A DNA stretch of 64,000 bases, taken from contig MARA01000035.1 of assembly GCA_001792895.1 (NCBI GenBank), positions 62,001 through 126,000 on the forward strand. The letters run 5' to 3'. Under the pieces are notes generated by a model. That model searched no databases. It was not told where the DNA came from and saw only the letters and a list, made by a program, of their open reading frames with translations. Positions within the stretch are counted from its first letter, which is position 1; every line of letters begins with the position of its first letter. The translations under genes and the position numbers were made by a program. The stretch is from Lentinus brumalis (Eukaryota > Basidiomycota > Agaricomycetes > Polyporales > Polyporaceae). Below, one piece after another: positions 1 through 10,749 of this stretch.

Positions 1-206
1 CTGCACACTGCCCGTGGTTTTATCAGCCAGCCATCGACTACAACTGGATCCGTCCGATCCAAGGATGCTCATGATCTACCCTTCCGCATCTGTCACAGCT
101 CCAGGTATAACACACGGTCTCTCGTTTGGGGGTTCTCTGTGAGCTCTGACTCGCCCCCCTCACATACCCCATTCCGTCTCCCTTTGCAACCCGATTCAGC
201 ACTCGC

Positions 207-2786
207 ATGCCTTGCAATACGGGTCCGCCGACGTGCGGACCTTCTCCCACCTCGGGAGAACCCCCTCCCCCTTCTAATCAACCTCTCGGTGATGCCCGCA
301 CTGACTTGCACTGCACGGAGTCTGCCAATACGCTACCCGCCGTCGCGTCGCCTCCGAGACCACAGAGCGGGAATTTTGCAGAGAGTGGATCAGCGAAGCG
401 CGAGCAGAGGCGTCTCGAGCTCGACCGCGAGACGAAATGGTGCGAGTTGCCTGTCGCTCGATGGATGCACCGCTACACATCCGGCGGCGATCCCCGGTGG
501 GCGTAATCTCGAAGCCCTTCATGATCGACCTCGAGCATCAGGAGCAAGGCATGTATGACGGGCTGGTGAGTGGGCTCTGTAGCATGCGGACCGTCCTGAG
601 GCTGACTAAAATCTATCAGACCACCGGCCTCAACAACATGCTGACCGCGGTCGGATGGACAGAGTCCGAGGCCCTCTCGACCGACCGTCTTCCTGATGTC
701 TTAACCACTGGTCCAAACGATGAAGCCGGCCGCAACTTCCTCCGTCCCGATCTCGGCATTTATCCCAGAACCCAGCCCGCTCGGATCTCCTCTCCTGACG
801 TGCACACCCGCGTCGCGTGGTTCTCCGTGGAGGTCGTGATGGAGGTCAAGTGGGAAACCAGGGCCTTCCCGTTCGCCTCTCGGCACACTCCGCGCAGCCC
901 TTTCCTTCCAAGCGGGCGCGAGCGATGCCTCAGCCGCGGCCAGCTCGTCGAGTACGCCACGGAAGTCTTCAACCGGCAGCACCGCCAATCGGTCTTTGTG
1001 GTCGTGTTCGTGCAGGATTGCGCCCGCTTCCTTCGCTTCGACCGCTCTGGCGCGGTTGTGTCGGAGGAGTTCGACTACCTTGCGCACCCGGAGATCATCG
1101 CAAGCTTTCTCTACCGGCTCTCGAAGATGAGCCCCGCTCAGCGAGGTTACGACCCGAGTGCGGCGAGAGCGTCGGCCGATGAGGAGGCAATCTTCAAGAG
1201 CTTGGCTGCAAAGTACCCGGAAGGCTCGGCGACGCAGCACGGCCTGTGCAAAGCTGCTTCTGAGGCCTGGCCGGTGTACAAGCTCACCTTCGATGCCCCC
1301 TTCTCTCCAGATGGCAAAGCTCTCACTCGTGGCACGCCTCAATCTCGCCGCCAATTCCTCGTGGGCAGGCCTTCGTCTGTCAGCACCTCTCTCACCGGGC
1401 GTGGCACCCGCACGTTCGTGGCCTACGATCTCACTGGCGACTGGGTCGTCTTCATCAAGGACACCTGGCGCGTCGTCTGCCCTGAGACCCGGAGCGAGCT
1501 TGAGACGTACCTCCACCTGCGGGAAAACGCGACAGGCGAGCTCTACGTCCCTACCTTGCTTGGCGGCGGGGACGTGCTCTTAGAAGGCGAGCCGCAGCGC
1601 ACGGACGCATATGAGGAGGAGGCGCGTGTGCATGCTCGGCTAGTCTTCAGGGAGATCTGCCGTCCTATCGAGGACTTCACGAACGCGTTCGAGCTCGTGA
1701 AGTGTGTTACGTGGGCTCTCGTAGGTGTGTACCCTGACAGAGGGTCGTCCTATACCCGTGTCGCTGACTCTCGCCTGTCATACAGCCCACGCCAAGGCGT
1801 GGAGAGAATGTGACCTCCTCCACCGCGCTATCAATACGGACAGCATACTGATATACGACGCCTCCGGACCGGGGCAGCCAGATCCGGTCACAACCATTGA
1901 ATTACTTGGTCACTGGGACCTGGCAGCCCACGCCGTGGTCCACGACCCGGGCGGCGGCGAACATCGTGATATCGTACGTGCCTCACATCTCATATATACA
2001 CCTCCTCGGATCTAAGCCGGCATTGTATCTGCAGGGATCCTGGCCGTTCGTCTCAGCACGTCTGCAAGAGCTCCCGAGGCTCCGCACGGGCTGGCAGACG
2101 ACTTGGAGTCGTTCATGCACGTACTCAACCTCTGCGCTCTCAAACATCTTCCACACGCCCTCTCAGGTGACGCACACCAGGACCAGCTCGCGCATGTCCT
2201 CCAGTCCCTCTATGAGCTCCCGGGTAAGATCGCGAGCCCGCTCAGGCTGGAGAAGGTACAGAACGGCACGCCGTTCGTCAAGGGTCTCCCTGACGGCCAC
2301 CCTATGGTTGCGCTGCTCGCCGAGCTTTCCCGCATTGTCAAGCTTCACTATGAGCACGTCCACCCTCCACCCGCTACCTCTGCTCCCTCGGCGTGTGCGT
2401 CTCGGAGTTTGGACGACGGCGTCGTGTGCGGCTCGGCTTCGGGCGTGCCCGACTTCGATTTCGGCCCGATGCCAGACGAAGGTGAAGATGCCCAGGTTTG
2501 CATCGAGCCTCCTATGCCGGTTCCCGACCCAGCGTTGTCTCCTCTTCGCGACCACAGCCGCATGGTGAGCGCGTGCATGCGAGCGATCCGGAAGGTCTGG
2601 CCGCGCGTCGACCGGGTGCAGCGGGAGAAGGCTCGCGGTCATCGCGCTGTACGGAAGAGGACGCGGACTGATTTCGGTTCCGTCATCAGGCAGGATAGCA
2701 GGGTTTACAAGAAGGCGCGGAAGAGCACCACCGCGCTTTGTGTCAATGCTTCGCGGGGTGCGCATGTGCAAGTGGTGGAACCGTGA
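207..2786 (+). CDS. FunK1-type fungal protein kinase, probable pseudokinase
   Basis: Fungal-specific FunK1 kinase family of basidiomycetes. Recognisable parts in order: an N-terminal region with MYDGL near 551, RPDLGIYP (about 750-780), VEVKWE (about 838-855), a glycine-rich GRGTRTF segment, VFIKDTWR with the probable VAIK-type lysine (about 1450), then LLHRAINTDSILI (about 1815-1855), HWDLA, GSWPFVS and ADDLESF, ending in a basic tail with stop at 2784-2786. Introns read: 566-619, 1725-1785 (phase checked) and about 1974-2035. Three catalytic positions are altered: HRD reads HRA, the following Asn reads Ser, and the metal-binding DWD reads HWD. The frame also breaks twice, at 492-495 and 2073-2075, where one extra C in each C run restores the expected family sequence, so those breaks may be assembly errors. 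The start at 207 is a guess. Substrates of this family are unknown. Confidence 0.8.
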
Positions 2787-3316
2787 AAGGAACCAGTGTC
2801 CGAGAGGATCTTTGTGTCACTATGCCCTCTTCTGTATGTCATCTACGTGTATACTCAGTATGTATCCCATCCTTCGTAGCGACTCCTCGCGCCTCAAACG
2901 ATCGCGGTGTTCTTGCCATTTGCGACGCCTCAAACGGTCTCAATCCGCCTCAGCGTGATCATGGTCAATGGCATCCATATACTTCGCGGCGCGCGCGGGC
3001 TGTGGTCACGTCCTCAGGTGTGTCGGGACGATCCACAGCTGAATATGCGAGTCTGACTCCGTCAACGCTCTGGGTCGTATCTCTCCACTGCCTAGAAAGT
3101 CGACCAGCAAGCAGTAAGATTTTCGAGCTTGAAATTTCAACATAAGCCTCGGACGTCCGAGCCAGTATACGGCCGGCCTACTTGCCCGCTCCGACAGCGG
3201 ATGAGCTACAGGTCGGAACTTGGGCCGGAGTGCAGGCGAACACGAGGGCACGGAGGAGGAAGCACAATGTCGCGTATGAAGCCTGAGGTCCGAACAGGAC
3301 GTTCCGCTGGGTGTAC
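2787..3316. other. intergenic, no feature seen
   Basis: Region between the 3' ends of two converging genes. I see no coding frame, RNA gene or repeat here. Confidence 0.5.
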
Positions 3317-4675
3317 TCAGTCGTGTGTCTGCAGTAATTCCTTACGCAACTGCCTCTGTCGATCCTGCCATTCGCTCCTCAACCGCTCGACATCCAGCTC
3401 GGGCTCCTCGGGGATGTACTTCGCCCAAGCCGCAGCCAGATCGTCAGGAAGAGCTGGGCCATCGACATCTGCACAGTCTGAGGTCAGCTGGACGACATTG
3501 CAAGCGGAAAGACAGAAGACCACCCGCTGAAGTAGTCGATTATATGCTTCGCAGCCGTTTCGTCGTCCATTTGGGCGTGGGGGTCGAACTCATCCACTTC
3601 GTCCGGTAGATAGGAAGAGTATGAGACGCAGGGGGATGCTTCGGCCGAGGAAGGCAAGGGCTTCACGAGACGTGAAGAATTCGGATGGCGTCCCATAGTA
3701 CTGTCACATTCACCAGGGACACATGAAAAGACCGTGTAGGCGAAGCGGATGTACATCAGATACCCGTCCAGACGAGCGGGCGGGTCGAGTTGAGAGCAGT
3801 GGAATTCGGACGCGTGACGTTCGGGTACGATCGACACGTAGTAGGCAATGAGTTGCCCATCAACCGGTATATACGTGAAGGCACGTTCGTCCCACCGGCG
3901 TTGAATGTCTGTCCTCAAGGTGAGGAGGTTGCGTATGTCGTGGACTTGGTCATTGGTACTGAGGGTTTGGGGGATCGAATATGGGTAATAGAGTTGGCGG
4001 ACGATGTCTCGTCCGGCAACCTGGACAGAAGATGAAAACCATCCTGTGACGTTCGAGGAAGGGGCTCACCCAGTAGTCAAGAGCTGCCGGCACGACATAG
4101 CAAGCGTCCAGTGCGGTCTCAAAGCCCGTTGCTTTGCAAACTCCATCGTATTCCTTGGCCTTCGAGCGAAGTGTGTTCACATCGCCCGATACCATATCCC
4201 ACGGATGAGAAGAGACGGGGTCTGAATTTGGCCTAACTCGGGGATAGACTGAAGTAAACCAGCGGTCGGGGACCTCCTCGCGTCTAGGAGGCACCCAATC
4301 GTCAAACGAGTGAAAGATAGGATAGTCTTCCTTCGGGTTGTCGTTGACAATGTAGTAGTAGCGGCCAGCGTCGACGAGATCGGAGAGGAACACCTGGCGA
4401 CCCTCATCATCCCGCGCGAGCACTCCTTTCTCGCCCGTCAGGACCTGACATGCGTCCAGGACAGCTGTGAGCGGGATGCAAGCCTTGTCGCTTACGACAT
4501 TGCCTGGAAGAGGACAATGGCGAACGGGGATGAAGAGGAACCCTGCATTACGGGTGGGATGATAAATGCGGACTTTCGACGACGGGAACTCAGGTTCAGG
4601 CAGTCGCCTCTTGAAAGATGCAATAATAGGAGGCCGCAGAGGGGAGGAGGGGGAGGAGGATAAGGATGAGGACAT
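3317..4675 (-). CDS. HNH-endonuclease-like protein (basidiomycete HNH_2 type)
   Basis: Resembles the many basidiomycete proteins with a C-terminal HNH_2-type fold. Exon 1 (4675-4070) carries a low-complexity Ser/Pro start, an N-terminal beta-rich region and the core segment AKEYDGVCKATGFE followed by DACYVVPAALDYW. A 49-bp intron (4069-4021, GTGAGC...CCAG) leads in phase to VAGRDIVRQLYY, then NDQVHDIRNLLTLRTDIQRR, the usual continuation after the HNH core. In relatives known to me the position before VVP is His; here the codon is TAT (Tyr), so nuclease activity is doubtful. A last exon ending at 3317 (DDLAAAWAKYIPEEPELD) looks genuine, but no canonical junction from exon 2 keeps frame: the donor near 3523 is phase 2 while the acceptors are phase 1 or 0. 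The 3' structure is therefore unresolved. Confidence 0.65.
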
Positions 4676-4996
4676 GAGTGGGACGACTCACGGATGATGT
4701 GGATAAGATCAACGTGAAAGACAACGAGAACGTTGCGAAACCCCTATCCGTCAATTACGGTATGACGCTGAGTGCGAGGTCAAACATACCTCCCTGCAAC
4801 CAGTGACAGAAACGAGTGTCCGGTGACTATGGCTACATTGCAGTATTGAAAGTCTATGACAACAGAGCGCGATAGCAGCGACAGGTATGAGTCCGTGTAT
4901 GATGCAGGCGTTGTGTCGTGACGGTCGTGATGAAATGCGGACGTATCTCTACGGGGATAACCGAGGTCTGAGGCGATCAAGGGGCCACGGTCGTGC

Positions 4997-6331
4997 TCAG
5001 TCGCGGCCGTCTTCACCTGCCTCTTCATGTTTGTCGTCAGAGCCAGGAGCGGGTCTAGAAGCGTACATGATAGCGTCGAGGAAGGCTTCGCTCCAGTCGA
5101 TGCCACTCGTGATCGTCTTCTCATGTATGAGCGAAAACCCCTGCTTCAGCAGCTCCGCGTCGCGCAGCTACGTGTCGCCGTCAGTAAGAGTTCACGCCTG
5201 GAACGCGGAGCGCACTCACGCGGAAGGTGTCGAAGGTGACGTCCACGCGGGTGATGTAGAGGTTCGTGTTGCTCACGGGGAGGTTGAACGTCCGGACGAG
5301 GTCGATCGGGAAGTGTAAGAACGACGAGAGCAGCTGCCTGTCATCGGAATCAGCGTCATGCACATCGGACCTCGCCAAGAACCAGACTCACATGATTCCC
5401 GTGCGCGGCGCGACGCGCTCGAACGGAAAGGGCACACGCACCCAGCGGCACTCCTCTGCGACGAGTACGAGGGACCCACGATCGCGCATCCAGTCCCGGC
5501 GGATCTGCGAGTCTATGCGGCCGAACGTGTATATCCGTCCCCGCGGTTGTTGATGTGCAGCGTGCGCGCGAGCGCGTTGAACGCCATCTCGTCGTCGTCG
5601 TACCGCGTGAGCGGCTTCGTGTGGAACTCCTCCTCCTCTGGCTCCGACCCTTCGTCATCGCCGGCCGATGCGTACCCGTCGTCACCAGACGTGCCCGTAC
5701 TCTCGTCGTCTCCCGCGTCCTCGGTGGGATCCTCAGACTGCAGCATGTCCTCTGGCTTTGTGTACCCCTGGGACTTCGACTCCGGCCGCTGCGTCAACCC
5801 GGCGAACCGGAACGTCGTCCTGAACACATCCGCCCTGAGGATCTCGCCAGTAAGGAAAGTCCCGACCAGATTCTCTCGCAACCTCTGAACGAAGTACGGC
5901 GTCTCCGTGCTCCGGCAGACGCGAATACGGAGCCCGTCAATGTTGATGTCTGCCCAAGGGCCGGCGGTCTGGCGGAAGTAGACCGGGAAAAACCAGAGCA
6001 CTACCTCTAAGCGTGCGGTGGAGATGTCGCCGGTCGTAGATGTGTAGAAGATGGAGTCGCAGGTGATGGTGCACCAGCGCGGGTCGGTCGAGCGTGGACG
6101 GTGTACCCGCCAGGTTAGCGATGCGGCGGTGAAGGTGAAGCTATATGTCTTGGAAGCAACGGTTGCTTCGTACTTGATATCGTGGGCTCCTGAGAGGTTG
6201 AAGCGACCTATGGAGAACTTGTGGCCGTGGACAGGGCGGGCGAAGAGATAGGATATAAAGGCGAAGAGAGACGCAACGAGGATGTTGTACGCGACACGGA
6301 GAGATGATTGTGGCACATCCATGGCTGTCAT
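4997..6331 (-). CDS. conserved-looking protein with N-terminal membrane anchor, function unknown
   Basis: Not recognised by name. It opens with a hydrophobic segment (YNILVASLFAFISYLFARP, about residues 15-33), then a beta-rich region, a conserved-looking stretch FVQRLRENLVGTFLTGEILR, an acidic Asp/Glu/Ser-rich loop, then RDWMRDRGSLVLVAEECRW and LLSSFLHFPIDLVRTFN, and ends EAGEDGRD. The last two introns are clear: GTGAGTCTGG...GACAG and GTGAGTGCGC...ACGTAG. The frame breaks at 5539-5542, where CCCC on the + strand (GGGG in the gene) would restore one continuous frame if one base longer. The groove-like beta content with an N-terminal anchor could suggest a lipid-transfer protein, but that is speculation. 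A second Met at 6322 is an alternative start. Confidence 0.6.
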
Positions 6332-7188
6332 GTCGGGGGGAAATGCAGCTAGACGTCTCTCATGCCGACGTTGTATGCGATTTTGGGTTACAGTGGAAGA
6401 AGTGATGGTTGTGGTCGAGCAGGAGGAACAGGAGCAGGAGCAGGAGCGGCAAGGACTACTTACTTATGAGGTCAGTGGCGACGCTGCGCAACTCCAGGGG
6501 CATGTCATTCTGTCAATAATGCTTCACCTCGTTACGATCGATCGATATACTTGTACGGAATCCGTTCGGAGGAAATTCCTGTTTGAATGCCGACTCCAGA
6601 GTATGGGAATAACCTCCGGCATGCATGGGGCAAGCTGACGTTGTGACGCGTCCCCGTACTTTAACCACACGTACTCACCGCGAAAGCATTATAAGGATAC
6701 TAGCCGAGTGCTCTCCATCTGTCTGTCCCACAATTTCCTCTCGCCGCAAGAAGTCCTGATCTGACCCGACACCATCTTGACAGAGATTTGAAGAAATGAA
6801 CGCTGTCAATGCACCATTTTTGCAGTGTCGTCGCGATTTCGTTGGGTCTTCCAAGAGCCACAGTGTTGTTGATGCCGTGTAACTTGGGTAGGCAGCAATC
6901 ATCAAAGATCAGACCAGCAAGAAAACCAGAAGGACATGATGGTTAGAAGGGAAGGAGTGGAGGCGCCCAAGCCTTCAATCGCCTGAAGCTCCTTCGAGCT
7001 CCTTCGTCCCTTTGAGTCTTGACCACCACCAGCTTTGGTCGGTGCGACGAGCCTGCTCGTTCGCCGGCTTGTATACCTCCTTGTCGATATACCCCGTCTC
7101 TCCTGCTTGCAAACCGCTCTCGATATCCTCGCTGTTACTATCACATACCTCGCTCTGAATCTCTCGAACCGACTGTGAACATCACGCT
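6332..7188. other. intergenic between divergent genes; short purine repeat
   Basis: Divergent promoter region. Contains a short imperfect (GGAGCA)n tract at about 6420-6450. Short open frames on the minus strand at 6675-7144 lack any recognisable sequence and were not called. Confidence 0.4.
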
Positions 7189-9196
7189 ATGTACGAGCTG
7201 AAGCTGGTACACCTCGATGGTTCCACACTTGCACTTCTGGAGCCACCGACGGTGCTTCTTGCAGCCGTCCTCATACTCTCTGTGATGATCTATGTATGTC
7301 TATCAGTTCAGTCAGCGACTTCGAGCCTGATAATCGTTGCTTCCGCAGTATGCCTTCCCTGCTATCTTCAACGCATGCCATTCCTTCAAATCATATCGTT
7401 GCTCTTGCGCTAATAATGAAGCGAGACCGCAATCGTTGCGCTCTCCGATACCACATCACCCTCACGAATCAGAGAAAGACTCTACACTATCTGTACGTAC
7501 CCTCTCGTCAGTCTGATTCCCGTTCAGTCCAATTTAGGCATACAACCCATACGCAGGTCCCTCATGAGCACCGTGTAGAGGAAGTCGCACTTGTGACGCC
7601 CTCGGAACACAAGTGCGGCACATCTCTCGAGGTTCGTAATCTTCGGGTACGCTCGCCGCTGTTAAATCTCATTACATGCTGACCGTCTCCTTTCGTTGCC
7701 GACAGTGCGGGGACCTCCCTTCAACCTCGGATTGCATCATGACGAGAGAGTGCCATGACACGCAGTCAGCAGAAACCATTCAAGGATCTGAAGCTCCTCT
7801 CGCTGTGAATCCTGCTACCCCGGAGCGTCAGAGTGATGAACCCGATGCGCGTCTACCGAATGTCTCACCCGCTCCTGCATACAGCTCTGATGCTTCGGCC
7901 GAGCCTCAGGGTCTAGCCAGCGAGGCCACTTCTCCTTCTGAACCGGATCCTGCGAGTCTGACACCCGACAACGACATTCCTCCTTCCGTGCCGGACACTG
8001 CGGAGACTATATCGGAAGGGCTACAGCCTCTGCCCGGTTTCTCAGAGTCTCCCGAGAGGGATACGTCGGAGTACGCTGGCTCCGATGTCCCCTTGCATGA
8101 CGACCATACATCTCCTGGGGTCGGTATTCCGTCGATAGCGGAAACTCCTTTTGAGCCGCTAGCGTTTTCAGTGGCGTTGACGCACCCCCAAGCCGAGAGC
8201 GATGAGAACACGCAGGCTGCTTTTGAGCCATCTCGTCCGCTTGAGGCTTCGCCCGTTTGCGACGACGAGGCATCCGCGGGGCCTATGATACCTCAAGACG
8301 AGCCCGAAGCGGACGAGGCGGAACTTGAGGATGACCTCGACAATCATGCGTACATCATGCAGTCCGCGCTGCTCGTCGACGTTCACGGCGATGGCAAACA
8401 GGGGGCGAGCACCGCTCACGATCCTCATCCCAGTCCAGGGGCCAACCAGCCCCAACAAGACGACCACGGTGAGGAAGACAGGGACACAGAATGGACGTCT
8501 GTCGATCATGCAGAAGGTCAGACGCCACGCGCAACGACGCCTGTGGACCGTGTCGCGTCCCCCACAACCTCTTCACTGGACGGAGATAGAGCAGTGCCGG
8601 GTGTATCGCAGAAAGACCGCCATGGCGAGCTAGCTCAGGCTCCGAGTCTGACATGGACTCTGGAGCACTCCACGGTGCTCCTGACGGAGAGCGAGTACCT
8701 CCAGCTAGAAGACGTGTCTACGGAGTCTCAGCGTGAAGATGAGTCCGAGGCCGAGGACCAAGATTCTGAATCCGCCCCCGAGCCCAGTCCTGCTCCAGGT
8801 TCGGCCTCCCGAGGACCGAGGCACACACCCTCTCACCTTGACTTCAAGTCTCATACACGGCGTCGAGATGCACCAGTGTCCCCGGGCTCTGTAGTATCTC
8901 CTGCATCGCCCACGACTCCCGGCGGGACGCGCGTGCATACCCCCGACCGCCCTGACTGGGCCATCGCCTCTCGCAGACGCGGCGACGAGGACGCAGCGAA
9001 GTACTCAAGGGCGAGGCGGCACAGCTACGAGCACCCTGACTGGGCTGTTGCGCCCCATCCGGACGCGGACTCGGACTCGGAGTGTGCAATTGGGCAGTTG
9101 CACTCGATGGGCAGGCCGAGCTCCTCTGTCGGAGGTCCGGCGCCATTGAGAGGAAGAGGGAAGAGGCGGACGCGGCGAGGCAGGCACTCGCGCTGA
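7189..9196 (+). CDS. N-terminally anchored, acidic Ser/Pro-rich protein of unknown function
   Basis: Four exons fit in phase: 7189-7293, 7349-7492, 7557-7646 and 7706-9196, with introns of 55, 64 and 59 bp. The first exon gives MYELKLVHLDGS followed by one strongly hydrophobic segment (about residues 15-35, LLAAVLILSVMIY), so the protein is probably a single-pass membrane or anchored protein. The remaining roughly 600 residues are disordered, rich in Asp, Glu, Ser and Pro, with a basic tail (RGRGKRRTRRGRHSR). Near the C-terminus a short motif occurs twice, RPDWAIA and HPDWAVA, each followed by a charged stretch. No catalytic domain is visible. The exon chain is an inference from phases; the large last exon is the most certain part. 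Confidence 0.6.
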
Positions 9197-9379
9197 CCGC
9201 TTCCGTGACATCTGGATGGATTATGGGCAGCGATCCTGGAGGCGGATCGCGTACATCCCTGTGTACGCGATCGGTGTGGCTATGCGGATGGACTGACTAC
9301 ATATTTACGACCTTCTGATGATGGTTCGACCAGGCAGAGTCTTCAAACATCCTCGGTAAGTATGCCGTATGACTATGTA

Positions 9380-10308
9380 CTAGCGGGCGCCAAAAGTGTT
9401 TGAACACCTAGGCGCTGGTGCCTCGTATGCATACAATATAATCAGCATATTGCACTCAGTATCCACATTCTGTCTAAGCCACTAGGTGCATATAGTAGAC
9501 ATACACTTAAGGCCATAGTGCACATTTGAAACATTGCATGCTTTGTTTGATAGAATTTTGTAGAGCGCCAACTGTGTCCTCACCCCCATTCTGGATCTTG
9601 CCCTCCCTAAGTCTGCCTCAACTTATAGACACATCCTCAAATAATTATTTACAGGTACACTAGAGCCTCATGGGTGTGCCATGTAAATTTCAGGATTTAA
9701 CGTGAAATTTTGGAGGAGTAATCATGGGTGTAACTTGGTGGACAGACTAGGCTAACTTCCCGGCTTCAAGCTTATGCAGCTTGGACATTACAACTCTCAT
9801 GCCTAGGGCCTATTGTGGACTGTAGCCACACTACCTGTACCTCATCTATTTATTGGGTATAGTAGCACTCTACCAGGAGCCCTTGATCAGGGACTGCCCA
9901 CTGATGATTGCTTGCTCTGTTGCTGAGGCAAGTCTAACTGCTGTGTTATACCCACCGTTACTCCCCCGGATTTCAATGTTAGATCCTGAAATGTATATGG
10001 TATGTAGGTGAGGCTCTCAGGTGTCTGTAAGTATGCTTTTGAGGTTGTCTCAATAAGTCTAGGAGGCCTTATGCAGGGCAGAGTTGGGGTCAGTGCAAGA
10101 ATGATGCTACGGAAAAGGTTCTCCCTCTACATTATTCTACCAAATAATTATACAGTTCTATACCCACCACTTGGAACATCAGATGTCTACCTATCATACA
10201 TGCCCAGTGACTCAGACATAACTTTGCTTATGAGTGAGATTTCATTGATATAAGTTACCCGCACTGGGCGCCTATTCATAGGCGTTCAAACACTTTCGGC
10301 GGGGGGAG
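9380..10308. mobile_element. non-autonomous foldback DNA transposon with long inverted arms
   Basis: AT-richer than its surroundings and without a coding frame. Both ends carry an inverted repeat built around AAAGTGTTTGAAC (about 9392-9405, and its complement at about 10285-10297), followed by GCGCC/GCCTA-type sequence. Flanking TA dinucleotides (9378-9379 and 10309-10310, both inside a GTAC) could be the target duplication. The arms continue inward as a diverged long inverted repeat: ACATTTCAGGAT and related words near 9680 pair with those near 9980, and TAGACATA near 9500 with its counterpart near 10185. The arms are roughly 350-390 bp with a central spacer of about 150 bp. Family assignment is open; TA duplication fits Tc1/mariner-like non-autonomous elements. 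Confidence 0.7.
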
Positions 10309-10361
10309 TACAGTATGCTTGGCCTCCGAGAGGCAAAAACAACAACTGCGCACCAGCTGAT

Positions 10362-10434
10362 GAGTCGGCCCAGGTTCGAACTGAGGACCTTCTGTGTGTT
10401 AGACAGATGCGATAACCAACTACGCCACCGACCC
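10362..10434 (-). tRNA. tRNA-Val (anticodon AAC)
   Basis: Read on the minus strand: a 7-bp acceptor stem (GGGTCGG with CCGACTC, one G-T pair), D arm GCGTAGTTGGTTATCGC, anticodon stem TCTGT/ACAGA with loop CTAACAC (anticodon AAC), variable loop AGGTC and T arm CTCAG-TTCGAAC-CTGGG. No intron. It is identical over its length to the + strand gene at 27673-27745. Confidence 0.95.
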
Positions 10435-10749
10435 ATGTGGAGGTCACTCGTCTTGGCCAACATATGGGAGGAGGACGTTATTTTCAGGCCCAAACCAACG
10501 TTACGTGTGCCAGCCCGCACACTTGCGCAGGCGACGTCTACGACCACCACGCACCTCCAGATGGGACTAGCAGGATGAGCTCCTTGACGAGTTGACCCAG
10601 GCCCCAGGGGACGATTGCCGTCCGCGCAACAGATAATCACGAAAAGACGAGCCGATCGGCGATGACAGAAGGGTACATTTAAGTACTGACATCGACCACA
10701 TAGTGATAGGTGCGGCGTAGCGTACTTACTAGCACTGAACGGAGTGCCA
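10435..10749. other. spacer between tRNA-Val and MFS 3' end
   Basis: About 315 bp. It matches in part the 27492-27672 spacer of the other arm (for example CTCGTCTTTTCGTGATTAT) but is longer by one or more insertions. No gene seen. Confidence 0.5.

Noticed and set aside
6675..7144. Two minus-strand frames of 76 and 80 codons
   Set aside because: No recognisable sequence, no consistent splice linkage, and they lie in a divergent promoter region.
10008..10253. 81-codon frame inside the foldback element as a transposase remnant
   Set aside because: No transposase motif, and the sequence pairs with the opposite arm of the hairpin; non-coding.
10272..10640. Minus-strand 122-codon frame containing MGRWRSWLSHLSNTQK
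   Set aside because: That peptide is the translation of the tRNA-Val gene and appears again at the other tRNA copy; not a protein gene.
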